Positions 26,094 to 37,683 are shown, counted from the stretch's first letter. The stretch: DNA of 64,000 bases from Tateyamaria sp. syn59 (GCF_007995245.1 NZ_VCBA01000001.1:1-64000), one strand, 5' to 3'. Notes: generated from the sequence alone by a model not told the origin. Made by a program: numbers and translations.

Positions 26094-26903
26094 ATGAGAT
26101 TGCTTTTTCTGGGTGACGTCATGGGCCGGTCTGGCCGTCAGGCGATCACCGATCACCTTCCGCGTTTGCGCACCGATTGGGATCTAGATTTCGTCGTGGT
26201 CAATGGCGAGAATGCGACCTCGGGCATGGGGCTGTCGGGGGCGCATGCCCGCGTCTTGCTGGATGCGGGGGCGGATTGCGTGACCCTGGGTGATCATGCC
26301 TTCGATCAAAAGGACATGCTGGGCTTTATCGAGCAGGAGCCGCGCATCATTCGGCCCCTGAACTATTCGAAGGCGGCCCCCGGTAAGGGCGCGCGCCTGT
26401 TTACGGCCCGCAACGGCAAGAAGGTTCTGGTGGCGCAGGCCTTGGGCCAGGTGTTCATGAAGCGCCCCTTTGACGATCCGTTTTCCGCGCTGGAGACCGT
26501 ATTTCGGATCCACCCCTTGGGTGGGCAGGCGGATGCGATCATGGTGGATTTCCATTGCGAGGCGACATCCGAGAAGATGGCCATGGGCCACTGGTGTGAC
26601 GGGCGGGCCAGCTTGATGGTGGGCACCCACACCCATGTGCCGACGGCCGACGCGATGATCCTGTCGAAGGGTTGCGCGTACCTGACCGATGCGGGGATGT
26701 GCGGCGATTACAATTCGGTCATCGGGATGCAGCGGGACGAGCCCCTACGCCGCTTCATCACCGGCATGCCAAAGGAACGCTTTGCCCCGGCCCTTGGGCC
26801 TGCGACACTGTCGGGGGTGTATGTCGAGACAGGCGATGATGGCCGCGCCACACGGATCGAGATGGTCCGCGACGGTGGGTTGCTGCAGGCCGGCGGTCCA
26901 TGA
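26094..26903 (+). CDS. YmdB-type metallophosphoesterase (TIGR00282 family)
   Basis: The 269-residue protein begins MRLLFLGDVMGRSGR, with the first Asp of a calcineurin-like site, followed by VVVNGENATSGMGLS, LGDHAFDQKDM, VDFHCEATSEKMAMGHW and GTHTHVPTADA, giving the complete two-metal set. YmdB of Bacillus hydrolyses 2',3'-cAMP and affects biofilm development; a similar phosphodiesterase role is inferred. The start at 26094 is used since it begins the conserved strand. The stop overlaps the EamA gene as ATGA. Confidence 0.9.
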   Translation: MRLLFLGDVMGRSGRQAITDHLPRLRTDWDLDFVVVNGENATSGMGLSGAHARVLLDAGADCVTLGDHAFDQKDMLGFIEQEPRIIRPLNYSKAAPGKGARLFTARNGKKVLVAQALGQVFMKRPFDDPFSALETVFRIHPLGGQADAIMVDFHCEATSEKMAMGHWCDGRASLMVGTHTHVPTADAMILSKGCAYLTDAGMCGDYNSVIGMQRDEPLRRFITGMPKERFAPALGPATLSGVYVETGDDGRATRIEMVRDGGLLQAGGP

Positions 26904-27826
26904 CGGGCCGCGCGGCGCTGGGGTTTACCGCCGTGCTGATCCTTTTGGGGGCAGGGTGGGGCTTGACCATGCCGCTCACCAAGATTGCTGTCAGCACCGG
27001 CTACCAGCATTTCGGGCTTTTGTTCTGGCAACTCGTCATTGGCGCTGTGGTTATGACGGTGATCGCCGCTATGCGCCGGGTCCACCTTCCGCTGGGACGC
27101 CCGCAGATACGCGTCTATGTGGTTATTGCGTTGATCGGGTCTGTGCTGCCCAATTCGGCGAGCTATCAGGCCGCCGTGCATCTGCCGTCCGGCATCATGT
27201 CAATCCTGCTGAGCATGATCCCGATCTGGGCTTTTCCCATTGCGCTGTCGCTGGGGCTCGACCGCTTTGAATGGCGCAGGTTCGGGGGTATCTTTGCCGG
27301 ACTGACGGCGGTGATGCTGATCGTCTTGCCTAATGCCAGTGTGGCGGGCGGTATTCCGATCCTTTGGGTATTTGTCGGGTTGATCTCTGGTCTGTTCTAC
27401 GCGTTTGAGGGCAACTATGTGGCGCGCTGGGGCACCGCGGGGCTGGATGCGATCCAGGTGCTTTGGGGGGCCTCGATCGTCGGGGCCATCGTGGCACTTC
27501 CGCTCGCGCTTTTCAGCGGGCAGTGGATTGCGCTGCGCCTGCCGCTTGGGGCGGCGGAGATGGCGCTTGTCCTCAGTGCAACAACCCATGTGCTGGTGTA
27601 CGCGGGCTATGTCTGGCTGGTGGGCCGGGCCGGTCCTGTCTTTGCCGTGCAAGTCAGCTTTCTGGTGACCCTCTTTGGCGTGTTCTGGGCCAAGCTGATC
27701 TTGAGCGAAGATTATGCACCCACGGTCTGGATCGCCCTTATCCTGATGCTTTTGGGGATGTTTCTGGTTCAGCCACGCAGGAGCCGGGTTGAAGACGCCG
27801 GCCCCTTGGGGGACAGTGTCCGCTGA
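26900..27826 (+). CDS. EamA/DMT-family transporter
   Basis: The 308-residue protein has ten hydrophobic helices in two five-helix EamA repeats; the first starts AVLILLGAGWGLTMPLTKIAV and the second near PILWVFVGLISGLFYAFEGNYVARW. It should export or take up a small metabolite across the inner membrane; the substrate is not predictable. Its start overlaps the metallophosphoesterase stop (ATGA), implying coupling, and the SLC13 permease gene starts 25 bases after its stop. Confidence 0.88.
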   Translation: MTGRAALGFTAVLILLGAGWGLTMPLTKIAVSTGYQHFGLLFWQLVIGAVVMTVIAAMRRVHLPLGRPQIRVYVVIALIGSVLPNSASYQAAVHLPSGIMSILLSMIPIWAFPIALSLGLDRFEWRRFGGIFAGLTAVMLIVLPNASVAGGIPILWVFVGLISGLFYAFEGNYVARWGTAGLDAIQVLWGASIVGAIVALPLALFSGQWIALRLPLGAAEMALVLSATTHVLVYAGYVWLVGRAGPVFAVQVSFLVTLFGVFWAKLILSEDYAPTVWIALILMLLGMFLVQPRRSRVEDAGPLGDSVR

Positions 27827-27851
27827 CCTGCGCACGTTGAAGGGCCGCACC

Positions 27852-29630
27852 ATGGGGCTGATGGAGCTTTCGCAAACCGGCAATGCCGTCCTGACACTGG
27901 TCGTGGTGGCCGTGATGTTCGTGCTGTTTCTGCGCGAGCTGTTCCCGACCGAGGTGGTGGCGATCAGCGGAACGGCGCTGCTGCTGGCCACGGGTGCGCT
28001 GCCCTACGAAGATGCGCTTGGGGTGCTGTCAAATCCGGCGCCGTGGACCATTGCGGCCATGTTCATCATCATGGGGGCACTTGTGCGGACCGGCGCGCTC
28101 GACGCCTTTACTGGGCTTGCCGACCGAAAGGCGCGCAGCAACCCGGCGTTGGCGGTTGTCATGCTGATGGCCTTTGTCATTCTCAGTTCTGCCATCGTGT
28201 CGAACACCCCCGTTGTTGTGGTGATGATCCCGGTTATCATTCAACTGGCCAAGACGATGGGGTTGGCCCCGTCCAAAATGCTGATCCCGCTGAGCTATGC
28301 CGCGATCCTTGGTGGGACACTGACCCTGATCGGCACGTCGACCAACCTGCTGGTCGACGGCGTGGCGCGGACGCAGGGGATGGCGCCGTTCACGATTTTC
28401 GAGGTGACGCCGCTGGGCATCATCCTCGTCACCTGGGGCATGATCTATCTGCGCTTTTTCGGCCCCATGCTGTTGCCCGAGCGCGACAGCATGGCGGGGT
28501 TGCTGAGTGATCGCAGCCGCATGAAGTTCTTTACCGAGGCTGTCATCCCACCGGAATCGAACCTGGTTGGCCGCGACGTGACGGGTGTGCAGCTGTTCAA
28601 GCGAGACGGCGTCCGCCTTGTTGATGTGATCCGGGGCGATCAGTCGCTGCGCCGGAACATGGCTGACGTGCAGCTACAGGTGGGCGACCGGGTGGTGCTG
28701 CGCACGCAGATGACCGAGCTGTTGAGCCTTCAGCGCAACAAGGAACTCAAGCGGATTGACCAAGTCGGCGCGGTCGAGACAACCACGGTGGAGGTTCTGA
28801 TCACGCCGGGGTGCCGGATGGTCGGCCGGTCTCTGGGCGCGCTGCGGCTGCGGCGGCGATATGGTGTCTATCCGCTCGCGGTGCACCGGCGAAACCAGAA
28901 CATCGGTCGCCAGTTGGATGATCTGGTGGTCAAGGTTGGGGACACTCTGCTGCTTGAGGGTGCGCCGGAGGATATTCAGCGGCTCGCCGCAGATATGGAC
29001 ATGGTTGACGTGTCCAAACCGTCGCAGCGGGAGTTTCGGCGCAGTCACGCGCCCATCGCACTGGCCGCACTGTTGGGGATCGTGGTGCTTGCCGCTTTCG
29101 GTGTGGCGCCGATCCTGATGCTGTCGATCCTCGCCGTGGCCACCGTTCTGATCACCCGCTGCATTGACGCGGACGAGGCGTTTTCCTTCGTGGACGGACG
29201 GCTTTTGGCGCTGATCTTTTCCATGCTGGCCATTGGCGCCGCACTGGAGGCGACGGGGGCTGTCGCGCTGATCGTGGATGCCGTCGCGCCGGGGTTGATG
29301 GTGTTGCCGCCGTTCCTGATCGTGTGGGCGGTGTACCTACTGACGTCGGTCCTGACGGAGCTGGTCAGCAATAATGCCGTGGCCGTCGTTGTGACGCCCA
29401 TCGCGATCGGATTGGCAGGCGCCTTGGGGATCGACCCACGGCCCCTTGTGGTGGCGGTGATGGTTGCCGCATCAGCCTCGTTTGCGACGCCGATTGGGTA
29501 TCAGACCAACATGCTGGTCTATGGGCCGGGCGGATACAAATTCACGGATTTTATGAAGGTCGGGATCCCGTTGAATTTGAGTGTCGGTTTGCTGGCCTCA
29601 GCTGTCATTCCGTTCATTTGGCCGCTGTGA
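27852..29630 (+). CDS. SLC13-family permease with two RCK_C domains
   Basis: The 592-residue protein has N-terminal and C-terminal membrane halves of the divalent anion:Na+ symporter (SLC13/ArsB) type, separated by two TrkA_C/RCK_C domains at about residues 215-385. Visible signatures are SNTPVVVVMIPV and GTSTNLLVDG in the first half, and ELVSNNAVAVVVTPIA plus PIGYQTNMLVYGPGGYKFTDFMKVG in the second. Substrates of such fusions include sulfate, sulfonates and silicate-like or dicarboxylate anions. A paralogue lies at 33905. The start at 27852 is used; an earlier in-frame Met would overlap the EamA gene. Confidence 0.88.
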   Translation: MGLMELSQTGNAVLTLVVVAVMFVLFLRELFPTEVVAISGTALLLATGALPYEDALGVLSNPAPWTIAAMFIIMGALVRTGALDAFTGLADRKARSNPALAVVMLMAFVILSSAIVSNTPVVVVMIPVIIQLAKTMGLAPSKMLIPLSYAAILGGTLTLIGTSTNLLVDGVARTQGMAPFTIFEVTPLGIILVTWGMIYLRFFGPMLLPERDSMAGLLSDRSRMKFFTEAVIPPESNLVGRDVTGVQLFKRDGVRLVDVIRGDQSLRRNMADVQLQVGDRVVLRTQMTELLSLQRNKELKRIDQVGAVETTTVEVLITPGCRMVGRSLGALRLRRRYGVYPLAVHRRNQNIGRQLDDLVVKVGDTLLLEGAPEDIQRLAADMDMVDVSKPSQREFRRSHAPIALAALLGIVVLAAFGVAPILMLSILAVATVLITRCIDADEAFSFVDGRLLALIFSMLAIGAALEATGAVALIVDAVAPGLMVLPPFLIVWAVYLLTSVLTELVSNNAVAVVVTPIAIGLAGALGIDPRPLVVAVMVAASASFATPIGYQTNMLVYGPGGYKFTDFMKVGIPLNLSVGLLASAVIPFIWPL

Positions 29631-29937
29631 TTGAATGCAAACTCCGAGGTGGTCGCGCATTTATATAAGAAAAACAGAATTTTGTACAATTATTCTCAAC
29701 TAAGATCTAAACTAAGGTGACTGGCCGCTTAACATAGTATTCGGGGCGTTGTGAGGTGCACGCGACCGGACAAGTCGGACTGGATCGGTGCCGGGAGATG
29801 GGCGTAATTCTGCCTTTTGAGAGAGGCAAATCGGATGCAGATTGCTTGTGGTGTGGCCAATGCAGCACTGCACAATTCGGCAACTGCGGCCGTAAGACAT
29901 TTTTTACGCTCGGCTGTTACCGATCAGGCATAACGCC
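29631..29937. other. Intergenic region, AT-rich, no gene seen
   Basis: The stretch 29655-29725 is markedly AT-rich for this window (TTTATATAAG, ACAGAATTTTGTACAATTATT) and could hold promoter elements for the downstream gene. I see no tRNA, no repeat shared with other intergenic regions and no convincing frame. Confidence 0.4.
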
Positions 29938-30417
29938 ATGTCTGATCTTCGCCGCCCCACGCACCTTGTCACGCCCGCTTACGAGGACAACGGATTGTTC
30001 CGGTCGCCCGTGCGCCGGGTCACAGTCGGTCTTGTCCCGCAGGCGCATCGCAACAACCGGCAGGATCTGGTGGTCCGCGGCTTTCTTCCCGATGGTGCGG
30101 TGATCGAGGTGGTGTTCGCGGGGCGCCGCAACGCGCAGGCGGTGAGTATTGAAAAGCGTTTGCGGGCGCTTTTGTTTCACGCGCGGGCGAACATCCCCGG
30201 ATGGCGCGCCGAGGGGCTGGACACGGTGCAGTTGCCCCTGCGGGTTGAAGGTGTGTGGCGGTCACGCTTTACCCGCGATGCATGGGGTTGTGAGACGCGA
30301 CACTACCAGCTGATTGCTGCGCGCTGGGCGATGTTTGACGAGGCGGGCGTCGCGCACCTCTTCGGAGAGGCGCCGGTGCATCTGGCGCCACCGCGCCCTG
30401 TGCAGATTGACGGATAA
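29938..30417 (+). CDS. Protein of unknown function, 159 residues
   Basis: The product is soluble, rather basic, and has no signal peptide or membrane helix. Segments such as VTVGLVPQAHRNNRQDLVVRGFLPDGAVIEVVF and RFTRDAWGCETRHYQLIAARWAMFDEAG suggest a small beta-rich fold. GC-rich third positions and a clean frame support coding. It has no close operon partner: 307 bases lie upstream, and 296 featureless bases separate it from the convergent PAS gene. I do not recognise the family. Confidence 0.6.
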   Translation: MSDLRRPTHLVTPAYEDNGLFRSPVRRVTVGLVPQAHRNNRQDLVVRGFLPDGAVIEVVFAGRRNAQAVSIEKRLRALLFHARANIPGWRAEGLDTVQLPLRVEGVWRSRFTRDAWGCETRHYQLIAARWAMFDEAGVAHLFGEAPVHLAPPRPVQIDG

Positions 30418-30713
30418 CGCGCCGCTGAGTGCAGTGTGACGGACGTCCTTTCGGTGTGAATTGATGTCTGCTCCGTGCGTGTACCGATCCGAGCTCTTGT
30501 CCGAGCTTGACCCGTTCAAGTTTAGAAACCGTCGGCTGGAGAGCGCAAATCATGGCGCCGCCTGTGATTGGCGGAGGGTCGATTGAGGTAATACCCGCTG
30601 GTCCGAATAAGGTGGTGCGGCCTCCGATGCGAACTGACGGTCAGTGAAAGCTCTGAGCCTGTGTCAGCAATGCGCGTCTTATACGGGTTACCCGTTTTCG
30701 TGGCCGTGCGGCG

Positions 30714-31136
30714 TCAGGTGATTGTCAGCGGGCGGCATGGCTCAATTGTTTCGCGCGAAACGGCCATGATCTCGGACAGTCCCCCTTGGGCGTTCGGGAT
30801 CCCGATCACTGTTACGTCCCACCGTGCCATACGCTTGCGTCCGGTTGGGCAGTCGGCCACGAAATGCGCCATCTTGCCCGCCTGTGCTGCGGCCACGGCA
30901 CCGTTGATCAGGTCCGTGCTTTGGGGCGGCCACAACTCGGCCCAGTATTTCCCCAGCACCTGCGCGAGATCGTCGATGTCCATGGCGCAACGGCCATTGT
31001 GGCTCATGTAGGTGATCCGCCCATCGGACGAGAGCAGCTTCACGCAATCGCGCGTGCAGGCCATCATGGCCGCACTGCGTTCGGGCGCAGGGAAGCCGAG
31101 GTCGTTCATCTCTATCAGGTCAGCGTTCTGGGTCAT
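30714..31136 (-). CDS. Stand-alone PAS-domain protein
   Basis: The 140-residue protein is essentially one PAS domain: CVKLLSSDGRITYMSHNGRCAMDID at about residues 31-55 is the first PAS beta-hairpin and helix, and MARWDVTVIGIPNAQGGLSEIMAVSRE is the C-terminal sheet. No output domain is present, so it probably signals through a partner. Several Cys (positions about 27, 31, 50) lie near the ligand pocket and could be sensory. It is encoded separately from the FAD dehydrogenase upstream (about 120 bases) and may have its own promoter. Confidence 0.75.
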   Translation of the reverse strand: MTQNADLIEMNDLGFPAPERSAAMMACTRDCVKLLSSDGRITYMSHNGRCAMDIDDLAQVLGKYWAELWPPQSTDLINGAVAAAQAGKMAHFVADCPTGRKRMARWDVTVIGIPNAQGGLSEIMAVSRETIEPCRPLTIT

Positions 31137-31255
31137 GGTCTTGCACTGTTTTGGCTGTGTCGCTTGCGCGCATGGCTAAGGTGGTGCGGTAAATTGGCGT
31201 GTCGCGTGCAACGATGCAAGTTTTGGAACAGGTTACATAGCGTCGCAGGTTTGGG

Positions 31256-32914
<1,659 letters not shown>

Positions 32915-32924
32915 GAGTGTCTCC

Positions 32925-33782
32925 TTAGGCTCTGCGGAACCACGCCACGAAGGGCGCGGCGACGATGTACATGAGGATACCATAGACGCCCGAGGGCAGG
33001 GCCATGGCGCTGAGCCCCTCGGCCTGGCCCGAGATCAGGGCGGCGAGGGTGATACCGAGGGTGGCGTTCTGGATGCCGGTTTCGACCGAGATGGTCTTGG
33101 CCTGGTCCCAGGGCAGGGCGAGCGCGAGGGCGAGACCCAGGCCGATGAGGAGGAGGGCAGCGTTCAGGACGATGAGGGCGGGGCCGAGCGTGCCGAGATT
33201 GGCGGTGAAGACATCCCAGTTGGCGGCGAGGGCTGCGACCACGATGATGATGAAAAGGAGCGTGGCGAGGCAGGACAGGAACGGCTCGATCCGGATGGCG
33301 AAGCTGGCAGCGAAGTGGCGGATCAGTACGCCGATGAGCACCGGGAGGGTCACGATGATGAAGACCGAGATGGCGAGGCCGGTGACCGACACGTCCGGGG
33401 CTGCGTCGCCCATGAAATGCACGACGGACCATGCGGCGAGGATGGGCACCGTCAGGATGCTGAGCAGGCTGACCACGGCGGTGAGAGAGACGGACAGGGC
33501 GACGTCGCCCTTGGACAGCCGCGCGATCATGTTCGATGTCACGCCGCCCGGGCAGAAGCTGAGCAGCATGAAGCCCACGGCGATTTCGGGGCCGAGGCCG
33601 AAACTGAGGACGATGGTGTATGTGACGACGGGCAAAAGGATGATTTGTGCTGTTGCGCCGGTGGCGAAGGCCTTGGGCGTGCGCAGGACGCGAGCGAAAT
33701 CGGCGAAGGTCAGGCCCACGCCAAGGCTTAGCATGATGATCGCCAGCGACAGTGGCAGCACCACGTTGATTAATATGTCCAT
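32925..33782 (-). CDS. Bile acid:sodium symporter (BASS) family transporter
   Basis: The 285-residue protein has nine to ten hydrophobic helices and the BASS signatures FCPGGVTSNMIARLSKGDVALSVSLTAV (crossover helix, about residues 76-103) and VETGIQNATLGITLAAL (second crossover, about 222-238), which bind two Na+ ions. Bacterial members carry organic acids such as pantoate, and not only bile acids. It is the first gene of a likely pair with the FAD dehydrogenase, ten bases apart. Confidence 0.88.
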   Translation of the reverse strand: MDILINVVLPLSLAIIMLSLGVGLTFADFARVLRTPKAFATGATAQIILLPVVTYTIVLSFGLGPEIAVGFMLLSFCPGGVTSNMIARLSKGDVALSVSLTAVVSLLSILTVPILAAWSVVHFMGDAAPDVSVTGLAISVFIIVTLPVLIGVLIRHFAASFAIRIEPFLSCLATLLFIIIVVAALAANWDVFTANLGTLGPALIVLNAALLLIGLGLALALALPWDQAKTISVETGIQNATLGITLAALISGQAEGLSAMALPSGVYGILMYIVAAPFVAWFRRA

Positions 33783-33841
33783 GATGTCTTCTCCCTGATG
33801 GCGAGGTTAGACGGGCAGATTGGCGGCGCGCAACGTTGACG

Positions 33842-33904
33842 CTTGGTCAGCCGTTTTCTGAGACAGAAAACAGACCGGAATTTAAAAAAAATTCCGGCGC
33901 CCGG
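33842..33904 (-). repeat. Double-hairpin 3' element, copy 2
   Basis: On the minus strand after the SLC13 stop, CCGGAATTT-TTTTT-AAATTCCGG is followed by GTTTTCTG-TCT-CAGAAAAC and GGCT. The unit aligns over its whole length with 10624-10678 (shared GCCGTTTTCT and CGGTCAGAG ends), also placed at the stop of a minus-strand gene. A tandem terminator is likely. Confidence 0.65.
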
Positions 33905-35677
33905 TCAGAGCGGCCAGAAGACGAGGATGGCGGGGATCGACACGGCGATCACGATGACCTCCAGCGGCAGGCCGATGCGCCAGTAGTCCCCGAACTGGTA
34001 ACCGCCGGGGCCGAGGATCAGTGTGTTGTTCTTATGCCCTATGGGGGTGAGGAAGGCTGAAGAGGCCGCGACTGCGACGGCCATCAGGAAGGGGTCGGGG
34101 GACACGCCCAGCGTCTGGGCCATCTGGATGCCGACGGGGGCGGCCACGATGGTTGTGGCTGTGTTGTTGAGCACGTCAGACAGGCTCATCGTGACGATCA
34201 TCAGTACCGTCAGCACGGCCCAGGCGGGCAGGCCGTCGGTCATGGTGACGAGCCAGCCTGCGATGAGTTCGGTGCCGCCGGACTTTTCCAATGCGGCGCC
34301 CAGTGGGATCATGGAACCGAGCAGGACGACGACGGGCCATTCGATATGGGTGTAAAGCTCGGAGAGCGGGACGATCTTGGACAGCACATAAGCCACGACC
34401 ACAAGACCGAGGGCGATGGGCAGGTAGAGCAGACCCACGCTGGCGGCGGCGACGGCGCCTGCGAAAAGGCCGATGGCGAGCCAGACTTTTTCATCCGCGG
34501 TCACCGCAAGCCCGCGTTCCGCCAGCGGCAGGCAGCCCAGCCATTGGGTGACGTCATGGCCGGTGTCGCGGGGCACGAGCAGAAGGAGGATGTCGCCTGC
34601 GCGGATGGATGTTTTGCGGATCTGCTTGGTGATCCGTTTGCCGCCGCGCGAGATGCCCATGAGCACGGTCGATTGCCGCCAGCTGAGCCCGACGCTTTGC
34701 GCGGTGCGCCCGATCAGGCGGGATTGGTCTGTGACCACGACCTCAATGATTTCAACGCCTTCCCCGGCGGCGTTCAATTGCTTTTCGCGTTTGGCGTCGG
34801 CGACGGACAGGCCGAGGGCGGCGCGGAATTCGTCGAGCGCGTCTGGCGTGGCTTCGAGCACCAGCGCGTCGCCCTCTTGCAGCAGCGCGTTGCGGGCGCG
34901 GCCATAGCGGCGCTGGCCGTCGCGGATCAGGCCGATGATTGCGACGTCGGCCTTTTCGGCGTCTTCGTAGAGTTCGCCGACGCGCTTGCCTGCGTGTTTG
35001 GAGCCTTCGGGGATAGTGAGTTCTGCGATGTATTCGGAGAGCGCCTCGGTCGGGCCTTCAGCATCGGCGCGGGCAGGGATGAGCCGCCAGCCGATGAGGG
35101 CGACAAACGCGAGCCCGGCGATGGCCGCGAGCCCGCCCACGGGGGCGAAGTCGAACATCCGGAAGGGCTCGCCCAGGGCATCCTCGCGGATCGTGGCGAT
35201 GATGATGTTGGGAGGCGTGCCGATCAGCGTGACCATGCCGCCGAGGATGGTCGCGAAGCTGAGCGGCATGAGGCTGAGCCCCGGTGATCGCCCCGCCTTG
35301 CGCGCGGTTTGCATGTCCACCGGCATCAGGAGCGCGAGGGCCGCCACGTTGTTCATGAAGGCCGAGAGGACGCCGCCGATGGCCCCCATCAGCGTGATAT
35401 GCGCGCCGAGGGAGCGGGACGCATCGACCAGTGTGCGCGTGATCAGAAAGACCGCGCCGGAGCGCACCAGACCGGCAGAGACGACGAGGACCAGTGCCAC
35501 CACGAGCGTGGCCGGGTGGCCGAAGCCGGAGAAGGCATCTGCGCTTGGCACCACGCCGAGAACCACGCCGAGCATGAGCGCCGTGAAGGCGACGATGTCG
35601 TAGCGGAACTTGCCCCATAAGAGCAGGCCGAAGACGGCGCCGAAGAGAGTGAAGAGGATGATCTGGTCTGTCGTCAT
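33905..35677 (-). CDS. SLC13-family permease with RCK_C domains (second copy)
   Basis: The 590-residue protein shares the layout of the permease at 27852: membrane half with MNNVAALALLMPV and GTPPNIIIATIREDALG, two RCK_C domains between about residues 210 and 385, then a second membrane half with DVLNNTATTIVAAPVGI and PIGHKNNTLILGPGGYQFGDYWRIG. The two sequences differ enough to suggest different substrates. The start at 35677 (MTTDQIILF) begins the first helix; a longer frame adds 17 residues. A double hairpin terminates it. Confidence 0.88.
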   Translation of the reverse strand: MTTDQIILFTLFGAVFGLLLWGKFRYDIVAFTALMLGVVLGVVPSADAFSGFGHPATLVVALVLVVSAGLVRSGAVFLITRTLVDASRSLGAHITLMGAIGGVLSAFMNNVAALALLMPVDMQTARKAGRSPGLSLMPLSFATILGGMVTLIGTPPNIIIATIREDALGEPFRMFDFAPVGGLAAIAGLAFVALIGWRLIPARADAEGPTEALSEYIAELTIPEGSKHAGKRVGELYEDAEKADVAIIGLIRDGQRRYGRARNALLQEGDALVLEATPDALDEFRAALGLSVADAKREKQLNAAGEGVEIIEVVVTDQSRLIGRTAQSVGLSWRQSTVLMGISRGGKRITKQIRKTSIRAGDILLLLVPRDTGHDVTQWLGCLPLAERGLAVTADEKVWLAIGLFAGAVAAASVGLLYLPIALGLVVVAYVLSKIVPLSELYTHIEWPVVVLLGSMIPLGAALEKSGGTELIAGWLVTMTDGLPAWAVLTVLMIVTMSLSDVLNNTATTIVAAPVGIQMAQTLGVSPDPFLMAVAVAASSAFLTPIGHKNNTLILGPGGYQFGDYWRIGLPLEVIVIAVSIPAILVFWPL

Positions 35678-35767
35678 CCCGGCAGGGTAGGGATGTGGGG
35701 GTTGCGGTGCCAGTTGTAATTCGGTCACGCGGTTTTGCTGCCGCGCTGAAGCGCGACGACATTTTGA

Positions 35768-35826
35768 AGGGGGCTCTGCCCCCGGCGCTGGCGCGCCTCC
35801 CCTGAAGTATTTTTAGCCAGAAGAAG
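35768..35826. repeat. Rhodobacterales-type intergenic element
   Basis: GGGGGCTCTGCCCCC is a perfect short hairpin, followed by GGCGCGCCTCCCCTGAAGTATTTTTAGCCAGAAGAAG. I know this combination (GC-rich hairpin, then GAAGTATTTTT-x-CCAGAAGAAG) as a dispersed 3'-flanking element in Roseobacter-group genomes; a looser relative follows the 5-FCL gene at 25981-26040. It lies just after the GST stop on the minus strand. Confidence 0.5.
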
Positions 35827-35829
35827 GGG

Positions 35830-36780
35830 TTAGGCGGGCACTTGTATTGTGCGGTGGGGTGGTTGGGTCCAGTCGACTTTTGGTCCTGCGGGGATGATAC
35901 CCAGCGGGTTGCGCAGCTCGGATGGGGAGAAGTAGCCCGCCTTGTAGATGTCGGGTTTGACCGTGTCGGCCACGTCGGGCAGGGCGTAGAGGGCGCGGGC
36001 GTAGTCCCAGAGCGCCGGGTAGTCGCTGAGTTTGGCCAGGTTGCATTTGAATGCGTAGTGGTAGGCCACGTCGAAGCGGGCGAGTGTGGGGAAGAGGCGG
36101 AGGTCGGCTTCAGTGAGGGTGCCGCCTGTGAGTGTTGTGTTGTTGGTGAGGTGGGTTTCGAGCGTGTCCAGCGTGGCGAAGAGGTCGGTGACGTCGGTAT
36201 CGTAGGCCTCTTGCGTGCGGGCGAAACCGGCGCGGTAGACGCCGTTGTTGACTTTCTTGTGGATGAGGGTGTTCCAGCGGTCGATTTGCGCCTCGTGTTC
36301 GGGTGGGCAGAGGCGGCGGTTGGGGTCGAAGGCGGTGCCCAGCATCCGGGCGATGTCGGCGCTTTCGTTGGAGACTATTTGTTTTGTTTCCTTGTCCCAG
36401 AGGACCGGGACCGTGATCCGGCCTGTGTAGGCGGGGCGGTGCCGGGCGTATACGTCGTGCAGGGCGGTGGCTTGCAGTTCGGGGTCGGAGAACGGACCGT
36501 CTGTGTCGAAGACCCAGCCCTGGTCCGTGCGGCGAGGTTTGGCGATGCTGATGGAGATGGCGTTTTGCAGTCCGAGGATTGCGCGGACGAGGAGGGTGCG
36601 GTGCGCCCAAGGGCAGTTCCAGGCGACGAAGAGGTGATAGCGGCCCGGGGCGGGGGTGAAGGTGCCGTCCGGGGTGATCCAGTTGCGGAGCGTGCTTTTG
36701 GCGCGTTCGTAGGCGCCGTTTTGGGTGGTGCCGTGGCCCGGGTCTTCGGCCTCGTACACGCCGTTGATCATGACGCCCAT
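35830..36780 (-). CDS. Xi-class glutathione transferase / glutathionyl-hydroquinone reductase
   Basis: The 316-residue protein has the Xi-class active site NCPWAHRTLLVRAILGL (catalytic Cys near residue 49), followed by the thioredoxin-like fold with VPVLWDKETKQIVSNESADIARML, and the C-terminal helical domain (RLFPTLARFDVAYHYAFKCN). Such enzymes reduce glutathionyl-hydroquinones using a second glutathione. The start MGVMINGVYEAEDPG at 36780 is used; further upstream the frame reads through the promoter area shared with yebC. Confidence 0.9.
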   Translation of the reverse strand: MGVMINGVYEAEDPGHGTTQNGAYERAKSTLRNWITPDGTFTPAPGRYHLFVAWNCPWAHRTLLVRAILGLQNAISISIAKPRRTDQGWVFDTDGPFSDPELQATALHDVYARHRPAYTGRITVPVLWDKETKQIVSNESADIARMLGTAFDPNRRLCPPEHEAQIDRWNTLIHKKVNNGVYRAGFARTQEAYDTDVTDLFATLDTLETHLTNNTTLTGGTLTEADLRLFPTLARFDVAYHYAFKCNLAKLSDYPALWDYARALYALPDVADTVKPDIYKAGYFSPSELRNPLGIIPAGPKVDWTQPPHRTIQVPA

Positions 36781-36936
36781 GGGCTGTCTCCTGTTTGTGT
36801 GCTTGCACGGTAGCGGCGGGGGCGGCGTGCGCCACGCACGGGGGCTCTGCGCGGGTGCACAGCGTGGCCTTGCCCCTGTGGTGGGCGATGTCTTATAGAC
36901 GCCCGGACCACCGAATTTGCGAGACAGGAGGCGCGC

Positions 36937-37683
36937 ATGGCCGGGCACTCAAAATGGGCGAACATCCAGCACCGCAAGGGGCGTCAGGACAAGCTGCGCG
37001 CCAAGCTGTTTTCGAAGCTGTCGAAGGAGATCACCATCGCCGCCAAGATGGGCGATCCCGATCCCGACAAGAACCCGCGCCTGCGTCTGGCGGTGAAAGA
37101 GGCCAAGTCGCAGTCGATGCCCAAGGACAATATTGACCGGGCGATCAAGAAGTCGGTTGCGGGTGAGGGCGAGGATTACGAGGAAATTCGCTATGAGGGT
37201 TATGGCCCTAATGGTGTGGCTGTGATTGTCGAGGCGATGACCGACAACCGGAACCGGACGGCGTCGACCGTGCGGTCGACCTTTACCAAGAATGGCGGGA
37301 ACCTGGGTGAGACGGGCAGCGTGGGCTTTATGTTCGACCGCAAGGGGGCTGTCAGCTACCCGGTTGAGGTGGGTGACGCGGATACCGTCATGATGGCCGC
37401 CATCGAGGCCGGGGCCGAGGATGTGGAGAGCACGGAGGACGGGCATGTGATCTGGTGTGCCGACACAGATCTGAATGAGGTGTCCAATGCGCTGGAGGCG
37501 GAGTTGGGAGAGTCGGAGTCCACCAAGCTGATCTGGCGTCCTACAACGACCACCGAGATGGACCTGGAGGGCATGCAGAAGCTGATGAAGCTGGTGGATG
37601 CGCTGGAGGATGACGACGACGTGCAGACTGTCACCACCAATTTCGAGGCCAGTGACGAGGTTATGGCGCAGCTCGACGGGTAA
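36937..37683 (+). CDS. yebC: YebC/PmpR-family DNA-binding regulator
   Basis: The 248-residue protein has the family start [18 protein letters not shown], then [48 protein letters not shown] and a C-terminal acidic domain ending [15 protein letters not shown]. YebC-type proteins act as transcription factors in some bacteria and help ribosomes pass proline-rich stretches in others. AGGAGG precedes the ATG by six bases. It is divergent from the GST gene and marks the left border of the unusual cluster. Confidence 0.95.
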   Translation: MAGHSKWANIQHRKGRQDKLRAKLFSKLSKEITIAAKMGDPDPDKNPRLRLAVKEAKSQSMPKDNIDRAIKKSVAGEGEDYEEIRYEGYGPNGVAVIVEAMTDNRNRTASTVRSTFTKNGGNLGETGSVGFMFDRKGAVSYPVEVGDADTVMMAAIEAGAEDVESTEDGHVIWCADTDLNEVSNALEAELGESESTKLIWRPTTTTEMDLEGMQKLMKLVDALEDDDDVQTVTTNFEASDEVMAQLDG